A stretch of DNA of 64,000 bases from JADCGM01 sp943368345 (GTDB lineage: Bacteria; Pseudomonadota; Alphaproteobacteria; Sphingomonadales; Sphingomonadaceae). The notes beneath the pieces were generated by a model. That model was given only the letters and a program-made list of their open reading frames with translations, had not been told where the DNA came from and made no database searches. Position numbers and translations under genes: made by a program. The DNA lies in the NCBI GenBank assembly GCA_943368345.1, contig CALRKY020000001.1:83523-147522 (forward strand). Reading direction: 5' to 3'. Position 1 is the stretch's first letter, and every line of letters begins with the position of its first letter. This document shows, piece by piece, positions 52,925 to 62,244 of the stretch.

Positions 52925-53386
52925 ATGATCATCGAAATGCGGCCAATCGGATTCGTGCGCGGCGGTCGAGTTCCGGCTGACGACGATGACTGGGGCAAGG
53001 TCCGGTCGGCCATCGCGCTCGATGCGGCACGGTTTGATGCCGAGGCTTTGCGCGGGCTCGACAGCTTCAGCCATGCCGAAATTGTCTATGTGTTCGACCG
53101 GATCGGGGAAGCGGATATCACCTCTGGGGCACGGCATCCACGCGGCAATATCGATTGGCCCAAGGTCGGTATCTTCGCCCAGCGCGGGCGGAATCGTCCG
53201 AACCGCATTGGCGTGTCGGTTTGCCGGGTTGTGGCGGTCGATGGATTAACGCTGGAACTTGAGGGACTCGACGCGATCGACGGAACCCCGGTGCTCGACA
53301 TCAAACCGGTTCTGAGTGGGTTTCAACCGCGCGGTACCTTGATCGAACCGGCGTGGGCAAAGGACATCATGGCGACTTACTGGTAG
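52925..53386 (+). CDS. trmO: tRNA (N6-threonylcarbamoyladenosine37-N6)-methyltransferase TrmO family
   Basis: 153 residues with the TsaA/TrmO beta-barrel pattern: 'MRPIGFVRGG', 'FSHAEIVYVFDR', 'ARHPRGNIDWPKVGIFAQRGRNRPNRIGVSVC' and 'LDIKPVLSGFQPRG'. TrmO methylates t6A37 of tRNAs with SAM. The ATG at 52925 has GGGA 8 nt upstream and lies 40 nt from the divergent tldD start. It is shorter than E. coli TrmO and consists mainly of the catalytic barrel. Confidence 0.9.
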   Translation: MIIEMRPIGFVRGGRVPADDDDWGKVRSAIALDAARFDAEALRGLDSFSHAEIVYVFDRIGEADITSGARHPRGNIDWPKVGIFAQRGRNRPNRIGVSVCRVVAVDGLTLELEGLDAIDGTPVLDIKPVLSGFQPRGTLIEPAWAKDIMATYW

Positions 53387-53569
53387 TCAGTGTGCCGTCT
53401 CACCCGGCCCATCGAGGACGAACCGCCTGTCGCAATAGCCGCAATCGACCTGGCCGCTGGCATCCATCTGGAGCCAGACTCGCGGGTGGCCGAGTGGCCC
53501 CTCGTCACCGTCGCAGGCCACGCGCGTTGACAGGACGTGGATGACTTCGGGCGGATGTTTGCTGTCCAT
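53387..53569 (-). CDS. Small CHCC zinc-finger protein
   Basis: 60 residues. One Cys-His-Cys-Cys site (Cys in 'RVACDGDEG', His in 'PLGHPRV', and Cys pair 'VDCGYCDRRF') matches the zf-CHCC family, related to the NDUFS6 accessory subunit of complex I, which alphaproteobacteria share with mitochondria. Its stop abuts the trmO stop. It diverges from the ABC ATPase gene. The start ATG at 53569 follows GGCGGG. Confidence 0.85.
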   Translation of the reverse strand: MDSKHPPEVIHVLSTRVACDGDEGPLGHPRVWLQMDASGQVDCGYCDRRFVLDGPGETAH

Positions 53570-53643
53570 CGCCCGCCAATAGCGCAGCCCCGGCGCCACC
53601 GGCAAGGCTTGGCGCACTGTCGCCCGACCGCTAAGGGGGCAGC

Positions 53644-54570
53644 ATGCATCCTCCCGCCATCGAAATCCGTGACCTGTGCAAAACCTACGCCGGGGGCAAG
53701 GTTGCACTCGACACGGTCAGCCTCGATATCCCGCGCGGCAGCATGTTTGCCCTGCTCGGGCCGAACGGTGCGGGCAAGTCGACGACCATCAACATCCTCG
53801 CCGGCCTCGTCAACAAATCGTCGGGATCGGCACGGATCTGGGGCTTCGACATCGACGAGCATCCGCGCAACGCCAAGGCGTCCATCGGCATCGTGCCGCA
53901 GGAAATAGTGTTCGACGCCTTCTTCACGCCGTTTGAGGTGCTGGAGCTGCAGGCGGGCCTGTACGCCGTCCCCAAATCCAAACGCCGGACGATGGATATC
54001 CTGAAAGCCGTGCGGCTCGACGACAAGGCGCATGCCTATGCCCGCACCCTGTCCGGCGGGATGAAGCGGCGGTTGCTGATCGCCAAGGCGCTGGTCCACA
54101 ATCCGCCGATCCTGATCCTTGATGAACCGACCGCCGGGGTCGATATCGAACTGCGGCAGCAGCTGTGGACCTATGTCCGCGAACTGCATGCCGGGGGCAC
54201 GACCGTGGTGCTGACCACCCACTACCTGGAGGAGGCACAAGCGCTGTGCGACCGGGTGGCGATCATCGACAAGGGCAAGGTCGTGGCGAATGACCTGACC
54301 AGCGTCCTGCTGTCCAGCGCCCAGAGCAAGACCGTGGTGGTCACGCTGGACCGTGACCTCGACACCGCACCGCCCGGCATCCCCGGCAAGGTCGAGCTGC
54401 GCAGCGGGCGGCAACTCGCCATCACCTATGACAAGCGCCAGACCAACGCCGGGCAAGTCCTGCACGCGCTGACCGAGGCCGGGCTGGCGCTGGTTGATGT
54501 GTCGACGCAGGAGGCGGACCTGGAGGATGTATTCCTGTCGCTGACCGGCTCCGCCGCTGCCCATGGCTAG
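53644..54570 (+). CDS. ABC transporter ATP-binding protein
   Basis: 308 residues. Walker A 'GPNGAGKSTTINIL', Q-loop 'GIVPQEIVFD', signature 'LSGGMKRRLLIAKAL', Walker B 'ILILDEPTAGVD' and switch His 'LTTHYLEEA' are all present. The C-terminal ~70-residue extension fits the ABC-2 exporter (YadG-like) group. The permease gene expected next to it is absent; instead nadB follows with an 8-nt overlap. Confidence 0.93.
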   Translation: MHPPAIEIRDLCKTYAGGKVALDTVSLDIPRGSMFALLGPNGAGKSTTINILAGLVNKSSGSARIWGFDIDEHPRNAKASIGIVPQEIVFDAFFTPFEVLELQAGLYAVPKSKRRTMDILKAVRLDDKAHAYARTLSGGMKRRLLIAKALVHNPPILILDEPTAGVDIELRQQLWTYVRELHAGGTTVVLTTHYLEEAQALCDRVAIIDKGKVVANDLTSVLLSSAQSKTVVVTLDRDLDTAPPGIPGKVELRSGRQLAITYDKRQTNAGQVLHALTEAGLALVDVSTQEADLEDVFLSLTGSAAAHG

Positions 54571-56161
54571 GCGGTCGCCCGAGACCCGCGATTACGACGT
54601 CGTCATAGTCGGCTCCGGCGCTGCTGGGCTGACCTGTGCGCTCAATCTCGCCGATCATGCCAAGGTCGTGGTGTTGTCCAAGGGCGCGGGGTCAACGGCC
54701 TGGGCGCAGGGCGGCATCGCGGCGGTGTTCGAGGAGGGCGATACCTTCGAGGCACATATCGAAGACACCATGATCGCGGGCGCGGGCCTCAACGACCGCC
54801 GGACGGTTGAATTCGTGGTGGAAAATGCCCCGGCCGCCATCCTGCGGCTCGCCGAGCTCGGGGTGCCGTTCAACAAGGGCAAGACCGAACGATTCCACCT
54901 GACGCAGGAGGGTGGCCATTCCGCCCGCCGCATCGTCCATGTCGATGATGCAACCGGCTGGGCGGTGCAGAAAGCGCTTGAATCGGCGGCGCGCAAACAT
55001 CCCAATATCACGCTCGCCACCGGCCATGTCGGGGTTGATCTGATCACCGAACGGCATGTCGAAGGCGGCAGCGATGTCCGCCGCTGCCACGGCCTTTATG
55101 CCCTAAACCGCAAGTCCGGGATGGTGGAGCGTTTTGTCGGCAAGGCCACCGTGCTCGCCACCGGCGGGGCAAGCCGGGTCTATCTTTATTCCACCAACCC
55201 GGACGGTTCGACCGGGGACGGCATTGCCATGGCCTGGCGCGCCGGATGCCGGGTTTCCAATCTGGAATTCAACCAGTTCCACCCAACCTGCCTGTTTCAC
55301 CCGACCGTCCGCAATTTCCTGATTACCGAGGCGATGCGCGGCGAGGGCGCCCACCTGCGCCTGCCGGACGGCGAACGCTTCATGCAGCGCTTTGATGACC
55401 GCGCCGAGCTGGCCCCGCGCGATATCGTCGCCCGTGCCATCGATCATGAAATGAAGCGGCTGGGCATCGAACATGTGCTGCTCGATGTCACCCACCTCAA
55501 CCCCGATTTCGTCGTCGGTCATTTCCCGACCATCTACCGCCGCCTGATCGAGCTTGGCATCGACCCGACGAAACAGCCGATCCCGGTTGTGCCTGCGGCC
55601 CATTATACTTGCGGCGGCGTCCTGATCGACCGACAAGGGCGGAGCGATGTCCCCGGCCTCTATGCGATCGGCGAAGTCTCGCAATCCGGCCTGCACGGGG
55701 CCAACCGCATGGCATCAAACTCATTGCTCGAATGCCTGGTGTTCGGACAGTCCGCCGCCGATGACATCAGGTCCGCCTGGCTCGATGCCCCCGCCGCCCC
55801 GCAAATCCGCCCTTGGGATGAAAGCCGGGTCACCGACAGTGACGAGGAAATTGTAGTCACCCACAATTGGGCCGAACTGCGCCGCTTCATGTGGGACTAT
55901 GTCGGCATCGTCCGCACCACCAAGCGCCTCGAACGCGCCGCCCACCGGGTGACGCTGCTGAAAGGCGAGATCGCCGAATTCTACGCCAATTTCCGCGTCA
56001 CCCCTGACCTGCTCGAACTGCGCAATCTGGTGACCATGGCCGATTTGATCGTCCGGTCAGCATTGGCCAGAAAGGAAAGCCGGGGGCTGCACTATACCCT
56101 CGACCATCTCGACCAACTGCCAGAGGCCGTTGACACCGTGGTCGCGCCCAAGGGGAAGTAG
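54563..56161 (+). CDS. nadB: L-aspartate oxidase
   Basis: 532 residues. This FAD enzyme oxidises aspartate to iminoaspartate, the first step of de novo NAD synthesis. FAD site 'VVIVGSGAAGLTCAL' at the N terminus; 'GSTAWAQGGIAAVF', 'QEGGHSARRIVHVDDATG', 'FNQFHPTC' and 'HYTCGGVLIDRQGRSDVPGLYAIGEVS' are NadB signatures. It differs from fumarate reductases by these loops. nadA and nadC are not in the window. Confidence 0.96.
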   Translation: MARRSPETRDYDVVIVGSGAAGLTCALNLADHAKVVVLSKGAGSTAWAQGGIAAVFEEGDTFEAHIEDTMIAGAGLNDRRTVEFVVENAPAAILRLAELGVPFNKGKTERFHLTQEGGHSARRIVHVDDATGWAVQKALESAARKHPNITLATGHVGVDLITERHVEGGSDVRRCHGLYALNRKSGMVERFVGKATVLATGGASRVYLYSTNPDGSTGDGIAMAWRAGCRVSNLEFNQFHPTCLFHPTVRNFLITEAMRGEGAHLRLPDGERFMQRFDDRAELAPRDIVARAIDHEMKRLGIEHVLLDVTHLNPDFVVGHFPTIYRRLIELGIDPTKQPIPVVPAAHYTCGGVLIDRQGRSDVPGLYAIGEVSQSGLHGANRMASNSLLECLVFGQSAADDIRSAWLDAPAAPQIRPWDESRVTDSDEEIVVTHNWAELRRFMWDYVGIVRTTKRLERAAHRVTLLKGEIAEFYANFRVTPDLLELRNLVTMADLIVRSALARKESRGLHYTLDHLDQLPEAVDTVVAPKGK

Positions 56162-56176
56162 GGACGCAGACTGGCA

Positions 56177-57439
56177 TCATTGTACCATCTTCAGCCCACT
56201 CAGCACCATCGTTGCTGGACGTTCGCCGGGCAGGATCACGATTGCATCAAAGCCATTGATTGTCTCGCGCAATGATGTCTGGTCGGCATCCTTGAGCGGT
56301 GCCCGCAACAATCGCTGATAAAGCCGGAGCGCACGAAGGTCGACTACGGTTGGCTTCAGCGGCGCCTCCTTGGGCAAGATGACCCGCATCCAGTCCTCAA
56401 TGCCGTCATAACCAACGGACCTGAGCGGCAGCACAAAAATGCCATAGGCTTCCGAACCATTGCTAATCGCGAATTCGTGCGCAAAGTTTCCGATTGGAAA
56501 CGCCTGTGTCGGGTTTTTGCCGCGGTACATGTGGTTAGACCCGAATTTGAACATCGCCTTTGGCAGCCGCTCCTGCTTCGCAGCCTGACGATAACAGTCC
56601 ATGAACAGTCGCTTGAACCAGCTTTCGCGCACGGTGTTGTTTAAAAGGCCGACAAACTCACCCGCTTGGGCCCGCCTGAAATACCCAAAGATTTCAGATG
56701 ATCGGACGAGGCCAAGGAGCAGCTCGTCCTGGCGGGACCCTGCTGCTGCTCCGAAATCAGCTCGCAGTTTGACGAGCCGCTCGGTCATGCCCGGCTCAAT
56801 CAGGAAATTCACGCTGTAGACAAGGTCCGCGTCGAGCTTGAGCGCCAGCGCTCGCAAGGCGTCGATCTCGGTCCTCACCGCAACGCTGGGGGCCGACACT
56901 GCCAGTTCGTCAAAGTAACGCACCGGTCCCAGAGCCTGCTCGATTCCACAGATCGCCTGCGGCCCCGGATTCAGCCGCCCAGCAAGTGCCAGCAGCTGCA
57001 GATCCTGATCCGAGGAGAACTCGAACAGATTTGGGTAGCGACTGGCCAAAGCACCGATCTTGGCGGCATTGCCGCGATTGCCGGAGACAAGCGCTTCCTC
57101 AATCGCGACCCTGTCCTGTTCGACCACGAGGTGACGGAACCCGTGCCGATCGTGCAGCATCGACAGCAGCGCGCCTGCAAAGATCGGAGTATCGTGAAGA
57201 TAGTGATCCTCACCCAGCAGCACGAACTGGCTATCAGACGTTGCAGCTTCGAGGAAGGCGGCTCCCGGCCCGGCGAGCACCCCACCATCGAATGACAAGG
57301 GCCGACTATTCTCTGCCACAAGTTTTACAAGGTCAGGCGCAACAGGCTCTGCAACCACCGGACTGCCGATCATCAGGGTAGCGGACACGATGATCAGTGC
57401 TTGCAACAACTCTCTTGCCATCGAAAGGAGACCTCTCAT
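56177..57439 (-). CDS. Exported EreA/ChaN-like protein
   Basis: 420 residues. A signal peptide ('LIIVSATLMIGSPVVAEP') leads into a fold resembling the erythromycin-esterase/ChaN superfamily: 'FVLLGEDHYLHDTPIF' (GE-D/N-H motif), 'LVVEQDRVAIEEAL' with a Glu, and 'KAMFKFGSNHMYRGKNP' with a late His. These residues form the active-site cluster in that group. The reaction is unknown; resistance to macrolides should not be assumed. The ATG at 57421 is an alternative start with GAGAGG upstream. Confidence 0.7.
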   Translation of the reverse strand: MRGLLSMARELLQALIIVSATLMIGSPVVAEPVAPDLVKLVAENSRPLSFDGGVLAGPGAAFLEAATSDSQFVLLGEDHYLHDTPIFAGALLSMLHDRHGFRHLVVEQDRVAIEEALVSGNRGNAAKIGALASRYPNLFEFSSDQDLQLLALAGRLNPGPQAICGIEQALGPVRYFDELAVSAPSVAVRTEIDALRALALKLDADLVYSVNFLIEPGMTERLVKLRADFGAAAGSRQDELLLGLVRSSEIFGYFRRAQAGEFVGLLNNTVRESWFKRLFMDCYRQAAKQERLPKAMFKFGSNHMYRGKNPTQAFPIGNFAHEFAISNGSEAYGIFVLPLRSVGYDGIEDWMRVILPKEAPLKPTVVDLRALRLYQRLLRAPLKDADQTSLRETINGFDAIVILPGERPATMVLSGLKMVQ

Positions 57440-57499
57440 AGTGAGTTGTTTTAGTAATACACTTGTTCCTTTATGTCAATTGCGCGTGTCAGTCGGGCG

Positions 57500-59107
57500 T
57501 CAGGGTAAAAACCCGAACTTCTCCACCCACGGGGCCAAGATCGGCAGTGCCGGGGCCATTTGGGTTTCGAACCGCCGCCATTGGCCGCCGCCGTCATAGA
57601 GCGGCTTGCGGACCTGGCTGACGCTCAGTGTGCCGACGCCGCGGGCTTCCGCCGTCTTGTTGAACGCGCGCAGGGCCGGGGACCAATTAATGCCGATGAA
57701 GTCGCACAACGCCTGGGTCGTCGCATCAAAATCGGCGACCAGCCGGTCATAGCGCAGCTGGTGAACCGTCAAGGGCAGCTCATCAATGCACAGCTGGATC
57801 AGGGTCATCATCGCGGCATAATTGCGCGCCGTACTCTCCACCGTGGTGAACTGCAGCGACGACGGGGTCAGCGCGAAATTGGCGCGGAAACAGCTCCACA
57901 CCACGTCGCGCGGGTCGCGGCGCATGATGACGATGCGGACCTTGGGAAACATCCGCGAGATCAGCGGCAGCTTCATGCCCTTCAGTGGGTCCATGTCGAC
58001 AAACACCGGCACCCCCGGCGTGATCGCCGCCCCCGTTACATAGCGCCAATGCGCCACGCGCAGCTCATCAATCTCGGCGGCCCCGGCCTGCCCCAGCTGA
58101 CGAAAACTCGCCAGATCGGCATAGAAACGCCGGTCGGCATCGCGCAGCGTTGGCCGCTCCTCCAGTGCCTCAACCCCGGCGGCGCTCGCCAGGATATTTT
58201 CAACCAACGTCGTGCCGGACCGTGGGAACCCGGCCAGCACGACATGAACCCCGGCCTCTTCCGGTACCGGCTTGACCGTCGGGGCCGCAAACGCCTTGCC
58301 ACCCGCCCGCCGGACTTCGTCGGCCAGTTGCAACAGCCACTCGGTGTGGGTCGGCTGTCCGGCGAAACTGTCGGCGTGCATCGCACCGAACCGCGCCTTG
58401 CTGTCTGAGTAGGCGGCAAATGCCCCGTCGGCGTCACGCAGCTTGGCCAGTGCATCGCCCAGCAGCGACAGCGCCAATATCCGCTTGTGCTCAGTCAGTT
58501 CCCCGGTCAGCAGCGCCCGCAACCGGTCCACAGCGCGCGCCGCCTCGCCCTCCTCGATGTCGGACCGGGCCAGTGCGCAGTGCGCTGTACTCTCCGCCGG
58601 ATCGAGCGCCAGCGCCCGCGCCGCATCGGCTCGTGCCGCGGCATGTTTGCCCAGCCGTCCGGCAACGGACGCCTTCCCCGCAAAGGCCGCTGCCGATTGC
58701 GGATCGAGCCGCGCCGCCTGCGCAAAGCTTTCCGCCGCCCGGTCCAGCGAACTGCCGGTCTCCAGCACCACCGCCCGCCCGAGCCACGCCGCCGCATTGC
58801 CGGGGTCCTGATGGATCACGCCGTCGAAAGTCCGCACCGCCTCCGCCAGCCGCCCTTCCTTCAGCAGCACCTCACCGCGCGCCGTCAGCAGGTACACATC
58901 GTCGGGGGCGAGCGCGATGGCCCGGTCGATCAGGGCATGGGCCCCGGCATAATCCGCCGCCTCTTCCCTCGCCCAGGCCGCAAGGTTCAGCAGCATCGGC
59001 GCAACCTCTCCCCGCGCCAAAGCTGCCTCCGCCAGCCGCGCCGCGCCCACTATGTCGCGCGCGGCAAGCGCAGCATCAATGGCAGTCTGGGTGGCAGCCA
59101 ACATCAT
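57500..59107 (-). CDS. TPR-repeat sulfotransferase
   Basis: 535 residues. The N-terminal half (~1-250) contains several tetratricopeptide repeats ('ALIDRAIALAPDDVYLLTARGEVLLKEGRL' region). The C-terminal half is a P-loop sulfotransferase with PAPS 5'-phosphosulfate loop 'LAGFPRSGTTLVENIL' and 3'-phosphate loop 'IVIMRRDPRDVVWSCFRANFA'. It should transfer sulfate from PAPS to an unknown acceptor, perhaps held by the TPR part. Such fusions are common in sphingomonads. Confidence 0.92.
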   Translation of the reverse strand: MMLAATQTAIDAALAARDIVGAARLAEAALARGEVAPMLLNLAAWAREEAADYAGAHALIDRAIALAPDDVYLLTARGEVLLKEGRLAEAVRTFDGVIHQDPGNAAAWLGRAVVLETGSSLDRAAESFAQAARLDPQSAAAFAGKASVAGRLGKHAAARADAARALALDPAESTAHCALARSDIEEGEAARAVDRLRALLTGELTEHKRILALSLLGDALAKLRDADGAFAAYSDSKARFGAMHADSFAGQPTHTEWLLQLADEVRRAGGKAFAAPTVKPVPEEAGVHVVLAGFPRSGTTLVENILASAAGVEALEERPTLRDADRRFYADLASFRQLGQAGAAEIDELRVAHWRYVTGAAITPGVPVFVDMDPLKGMKLPLISRMFPKVRIVIMRRDPRDVVWSCFRANFALTPSSLQFTTVESTARNYAAMMTLIQLCIDELPLTVHQLRYDRLVADFDATTQALCDFIGINWSPALRAFNKTAEARGVGTLSVSQVRKPLYDGGGQWRRFETQMAPALPILAPWVEKFGFLP

Positions 59108-59156
59108 GCCTGCCTGCTACAGCGAACCACGCGCCGGGGCTACTGGGCTTGACAGC

Positions 59157-59456
59157 TTAAGCCGCCAGCTTGGATTTCGCGCTCAGGCTGATGTTCATCG
59201 CGCCTAGCACCGCCAGCAATGTCGAAAGGGTGGGATTCGCCCCTTCCCCGATCGCCTTGTACAGCGATCCTCGCGCCAGCCCGGCACTCTTGGCAGTTTC
59301 GGTCATTCCGCGCGCGCGGGCGATGTTCGCGAGCGCATGGGTCACGTCGCCAACTTCGCCAGTCTCGAACGCCGCCGCAAGATATTCCGCAATATCGTCA
59401 TCGGATTTGAGATAGTCGGTTGCATCCCACGGGATTGTTGCGCTTGCATTGGTCAT
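59157..59456 (-). CDS. Addiction-module antidote protein (COG3636 type)
   Basis: 99 residues. 'PWDATDYLKSDDDIAEYLAAAFE' and 'ALANIARARGMTETAKSAGLARGSLYKAI' are typical of the HigA-like putative addiction-module antidotes with an XRE helix-turn-helix. The ATG at 59456 overlaps the toxin stop (TGATG), so both are made together. It neutralises the toxin encoded directly upstream. Confidence 0.92.
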   Translation of the reverse strand: MTNASATIPWDATDYLKSDDDIAEYLAAAFETGEVGDVTHALANIARARGMTETAKSAGLARGSLYKAIGEGANPTLSTLLAVLGAMNISLSAKSKLAA

Positions 59457-59746
59457 CACGCGATTTCCTTCACCAAATGCTTCGCGGCCTGAATGTCACG
59501 CGACTGGCTGGACTTGTCGCCGCCGCCCAACAACAGGACAATTTCAGGCCCGCGCCGAGTCATGTAAAGGCGATATCCCGGCCCGAGGTTGATCCTAAGC
59601 TCGCTGATGCCCTCGCCAACCGGCCTCACGTCGCCAAAATTACCCCGCTCCAGACGACCGATCCGCACAAGGATATGCTTTTGCGCTTGCCGATCCCGCA
59701 GCCCATCAAACCAGGATTTATAGGCCCGCGTCTGGATGACCTGCAT
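59456..59746 (-). CDS. RelE/ParE-superfamily toxin (COG3657 type)
   Basis: 96 residues. 'SWFDGLRDRQAQKHILVRIGRLERGNFGD' and 'LRINLGPGYRLYMTRRGPEIVLLLGGGDKSSQSRDI' are the conserved core of this toxin group paired with COG3636 antidotes. The ATG at 59746 has AAGGAA 7 nt upstream. Toxin-first operon with the antidote. It is unrelated in sequence detail to the higB at 46882. Confidence 0.92.
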   Translation of the reverse strand: MQVIQTRAYKSWFDGLRDRQAQKHILVRIGRLERGNFGDVRPVGEGISELRINLGPGYRLYMTRRGPEIVLLLGGGDKSSQSRDIQAAKHLVKEIA

Positions 59747-59924
59747 GATATGTTCCTTATATGGGACAATTGAGAGGCGTGTCAAACAGCACTGACAGTC
59801 GCGACTGGGCAGCAGACACAATCGTCCGACAGCGAGGTTGGAGCTTCGACTCTGTCGGTGACCTAACCTTGTCCAAACCCCGCCGACCCGGCATGATCGC
59901 GGCCTCATCCCGGGGGAGCATCAC

Positions 59925-61679
59925 ATGCGTTTCATGGCACTTGCCGCAGCCTTGCTGTCCACCTCGGCGCTGGCCGCGCCTGCCGATGATTTCCGCAAGC
60001 TGCTCGACGATCACTGGACCTGGTATCTGTCGACCAATCCGCTGCAGGCCACCGACCTTGGGGTGCGCAGCTTTGATGACCAGATCGGTGACCCCACTCT
60101 GGCAGAGGCGGACCGGCAGGCGGTGGCCGCGCAGGGCTTCATCGCCCGCATAGACGGCATCGACCCCGCCGCCCTCCCCGCTGCCGACCGGGTCAACCGT
60201 GCCATCCTGCGCCGGATGCTGGCCGAACAGGTGGAGGGCAATGGCTTTGGCCAGCGCGCCATGACCTTCACCACCTATTATGGCTGGCACACCGGTTTTG
60301 CCGGTTTCCCCGAATCCGCGCCGCTCAGCACCAAGGCGGATTATCTGTCCTACCTGGCACGGCTCAACGCCTATCCGACCTATAACCGGGCGCAGATTGC
60401 CGTAACCCGCAGCGGGCTGAAGTCCGGCCATGCCCAGCCCTGCGCACCGCTGAAAGGCTTTGAGACCAGCATCTCCGCCCATGTCGTCGATACGGTCGAA
60501 AAATCGGTGTTCTGGGCCCCGTTTGCCCGTGCCAAGCCCGGCGTTATCACGGACAGTGACTGGGCGGATATGCAGGCCCGGGCCCGCACGGCGATCATGG
60601 GCGGCGTGGTTCCGGCCTACCGGGAATTCCTCGATTTTTACACCCGGGACTATGCCCCGAAATGCCGCGCCACCGTCGGCATTGGCGCAACCCCCGGCGG
60701 CCCGGCTTATTATGCCTATCGTGCCAGGGTGATGACCACCACCGACCTGACGCCGGACGCCATCCACCAAATCGGCCTGTCCGAAGTCGCCCGGATCAAC
60801 GCCGCGATGGACAAAGTGGTCGCCGATTCAGGCTTTGCCGGTGACCGCGCCGCCTTTGTCCGCCGCATGCGAACCGACCCGCAATTCTATGCCAAAACCC
60901 CCCAGGAACTGCTGGAGAAAACGGCCTTTGTCACCAAGCAGATCGACGACTGGATGCCCAAACTGCTCGGCAAGCTGCCGCGCCTGCCGTTCAGCGTGAA
61001 GGCGATCCCGGCGGATCAGGCCGAAGGCACCACCACCGCCTATTCCGAATGGGGCAGCGTCGCCAGCGGCCGGGCTGGCGTCTACCGGGTCAACACCAGC
61101 CGCCTTGATCAGCGCCCGCTGTACGAACTGCCGGCGCTGACCATGCATGAGGCCGCCCCCGGCCACCAGACGCAAGGGTCGCTCCAGCAGGAGCTCGACC
61201 TCCCGGCGTTCCGGAAATATCAAGCGTCCTTCACCGCCTTTGTCGAAGGCTGGGCGCTCTATACCGAGAGTTTGGGCGAGGACATTGGCCTCTATGACAC
61301 GCCCGAGAAAAAGATGGGCCGCTACAGCTATGAAATGTGGCGCGCCTGTCGGTTGGTGGTCGATACCGGCATCCACGCCAAGGGCTGGAGCCGCCAGCAA
61401 GCCATTGATTACATGACCGCCAACACCGCACTCAGCCCGCACAATATCGAGGCGGAGGTCAACCGCTACATCACCTGGCCGGGGCAGGCACTGGCCTACA
61501 AGGTCGGCGAACTCACCATCAAACGGCTGCGTGCCAAGGCAGAACGCCAGCTCGGCGAAAAGTTCGACATGCGCGCCTTCCACGACGCCATCCTCGGCCA
61601 GGGCCCGGTGCCAATGGACGTGCTTGAGGTGCAGATCGACGACTGGATTGCGACGCGCAAGGGGGATCGCCTCGATTGA
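59925..61679 (+). CDS. DUF885 family secreted metallo-peptidase-like protein
   Basis: 584 residues. A signal peptide ('ALAAALLSTSALAAP') precedes a mostly helical DUF885 domain. The zinc motif is 'LTMHEAAPGHQTQ' (HExxxxH-like, as in this family), with a downstream Glu in 'FVEGWALYTESLGEDIGLYD'. Family members are thought to be carboxypeptidase-like; the substrate is unknown. ATG at 59925 with GGGGG upstream. Confidence 0.92.
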   Translation: MRFMALAAALLSTSALAAPADDFRKLLDDHWTWYLSTNPLQATDLGVRSFDDQIGDPTLAEADRQAVAAQGFIARIDGIDPAALPAADRVNRAILRRMLAEQVEGNGFGQRAMTFTTYYGWHTGFAGFPESAPLSTKADYLSYLARLNAYPTYNRAQIAVTRSGLKSGHAQPCAPLKGFETSISAHVVDTVEKSVFWAPFARAKPGVITDSDWADMQARARTAIMGGVVPAYREFLDFYTRDYAPKCRATVGIGATPGGPAYYAYRARVMTTTDLTPDAIHQIGLSEVARINAAMDKVVADSGFAGDRAAFVRRMRTDPQFYAKTPQELLEKTAFVTKQIDDWMPKLLGKLPRLPFSVKAIPADQAEGTTTAYSEWGSVASGRAGVYRVNTSRLDQRPLYELPALTMHEAAPGHQTQGSLQQELDLPAFRKYQASFTAFVEGWALYTESLGEDIGLYDTPEKKMGRYSYEMWRACRLVVDTGIHAKGWSRQQAIDYMTANTALSPHNIEAEVNRYITWPGQALAYKVGELTIKRLRAKAERQLGEKFDMRAFHDAILGQGPVPMDVLEVQIDDWIATRKGDRLD

Positions 61680-61703
61680 GTGCACAGGCGCCGGAATCCG
61701 GCT

Positions 61704-62222
61704 TCACTTGACGCGAACGAGCACGATCTCGCTTGGGTTACTTGATACACCTTGCCGATAAGCCTCCCCGCGCGTGACATGTTCGGTTTTTGAAAAATCA
61801 AAGCTCAGTTTATGCTGATGGCTTTGCTCCAAGCTCTTCAGGTTTGTGGCATCGTGGAAATCAAAGCTGATACGATTTTCGGTGCTACCACGCTCCATTT
61901 TTAGGCGAGGCTGGTTGCCTTGCGGGCAATAATGGGTGGCCATCAACGCCTGTCCGTCCAGATGATATACGGTCATCGAATGTATGCGCTCACCAACCAT
62001 CCAGCGCTCGACGATGACGCTACCGCCAGCAGTTGGCTCGAATATGATGCGCAGCGCTGGATGGTCTTCTGTCTTCCATACACCGACCATTGTGATCATT
62101 TTTTTGAAATGCATGTCTGCAATAGGCACTGCTTCATCCGCCATGGTCGGCATGCCTACTGCCATCGAGCAGAGGACAATCATTGCCGTGATTGCAGCCT
62201 TCCGGATTTGCACGAACCGCAT
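61704..62222 (-). CDS. Secreted protein of unknown function
   Basis: 172 residues from an ATG at 62222 (GGGA 9 nt upstream; an ATG at 62237 is possible). A signal peptide ('AAITAMIVLCSMAVGMPTMAD') is followed by a beta-rich domain with 'MVGVWKTEDHPALRIIFEP' and 'HSMTVYHLDGQALMATHYC', a calycin/DUF1579-like pattern. Last gene of the XRE-GNAT-ABM operon (22-nt gap). I do not recognise the family with confidence. Confidence 0.68.
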   Translation of the reverse strand: MRFVQIRKAAITAMIVLCSMAVGMPTMADEAVPIADMHFKKMITMVGVWKTEDHPALRIIFEPTAGGSVIVERWMVGERIHSMTVYHLDGQALMATHYCPQGNQPRLKMERGSTENRISFDFHDATNLKSLEQSHQHKLSFDFSKTEHVTRGEAYRQGVSSNPSEIVLVRVK

Positions 62223-62244
62223 CACAATAAATCCCATTTCTACG

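Noticed and set aside
56177..57439. Macrolide-resistance esterase call
   Set aside because: Only the general EreA/ChaN motif pattern is visible and the protein is exported; a resistance function is unsupported.
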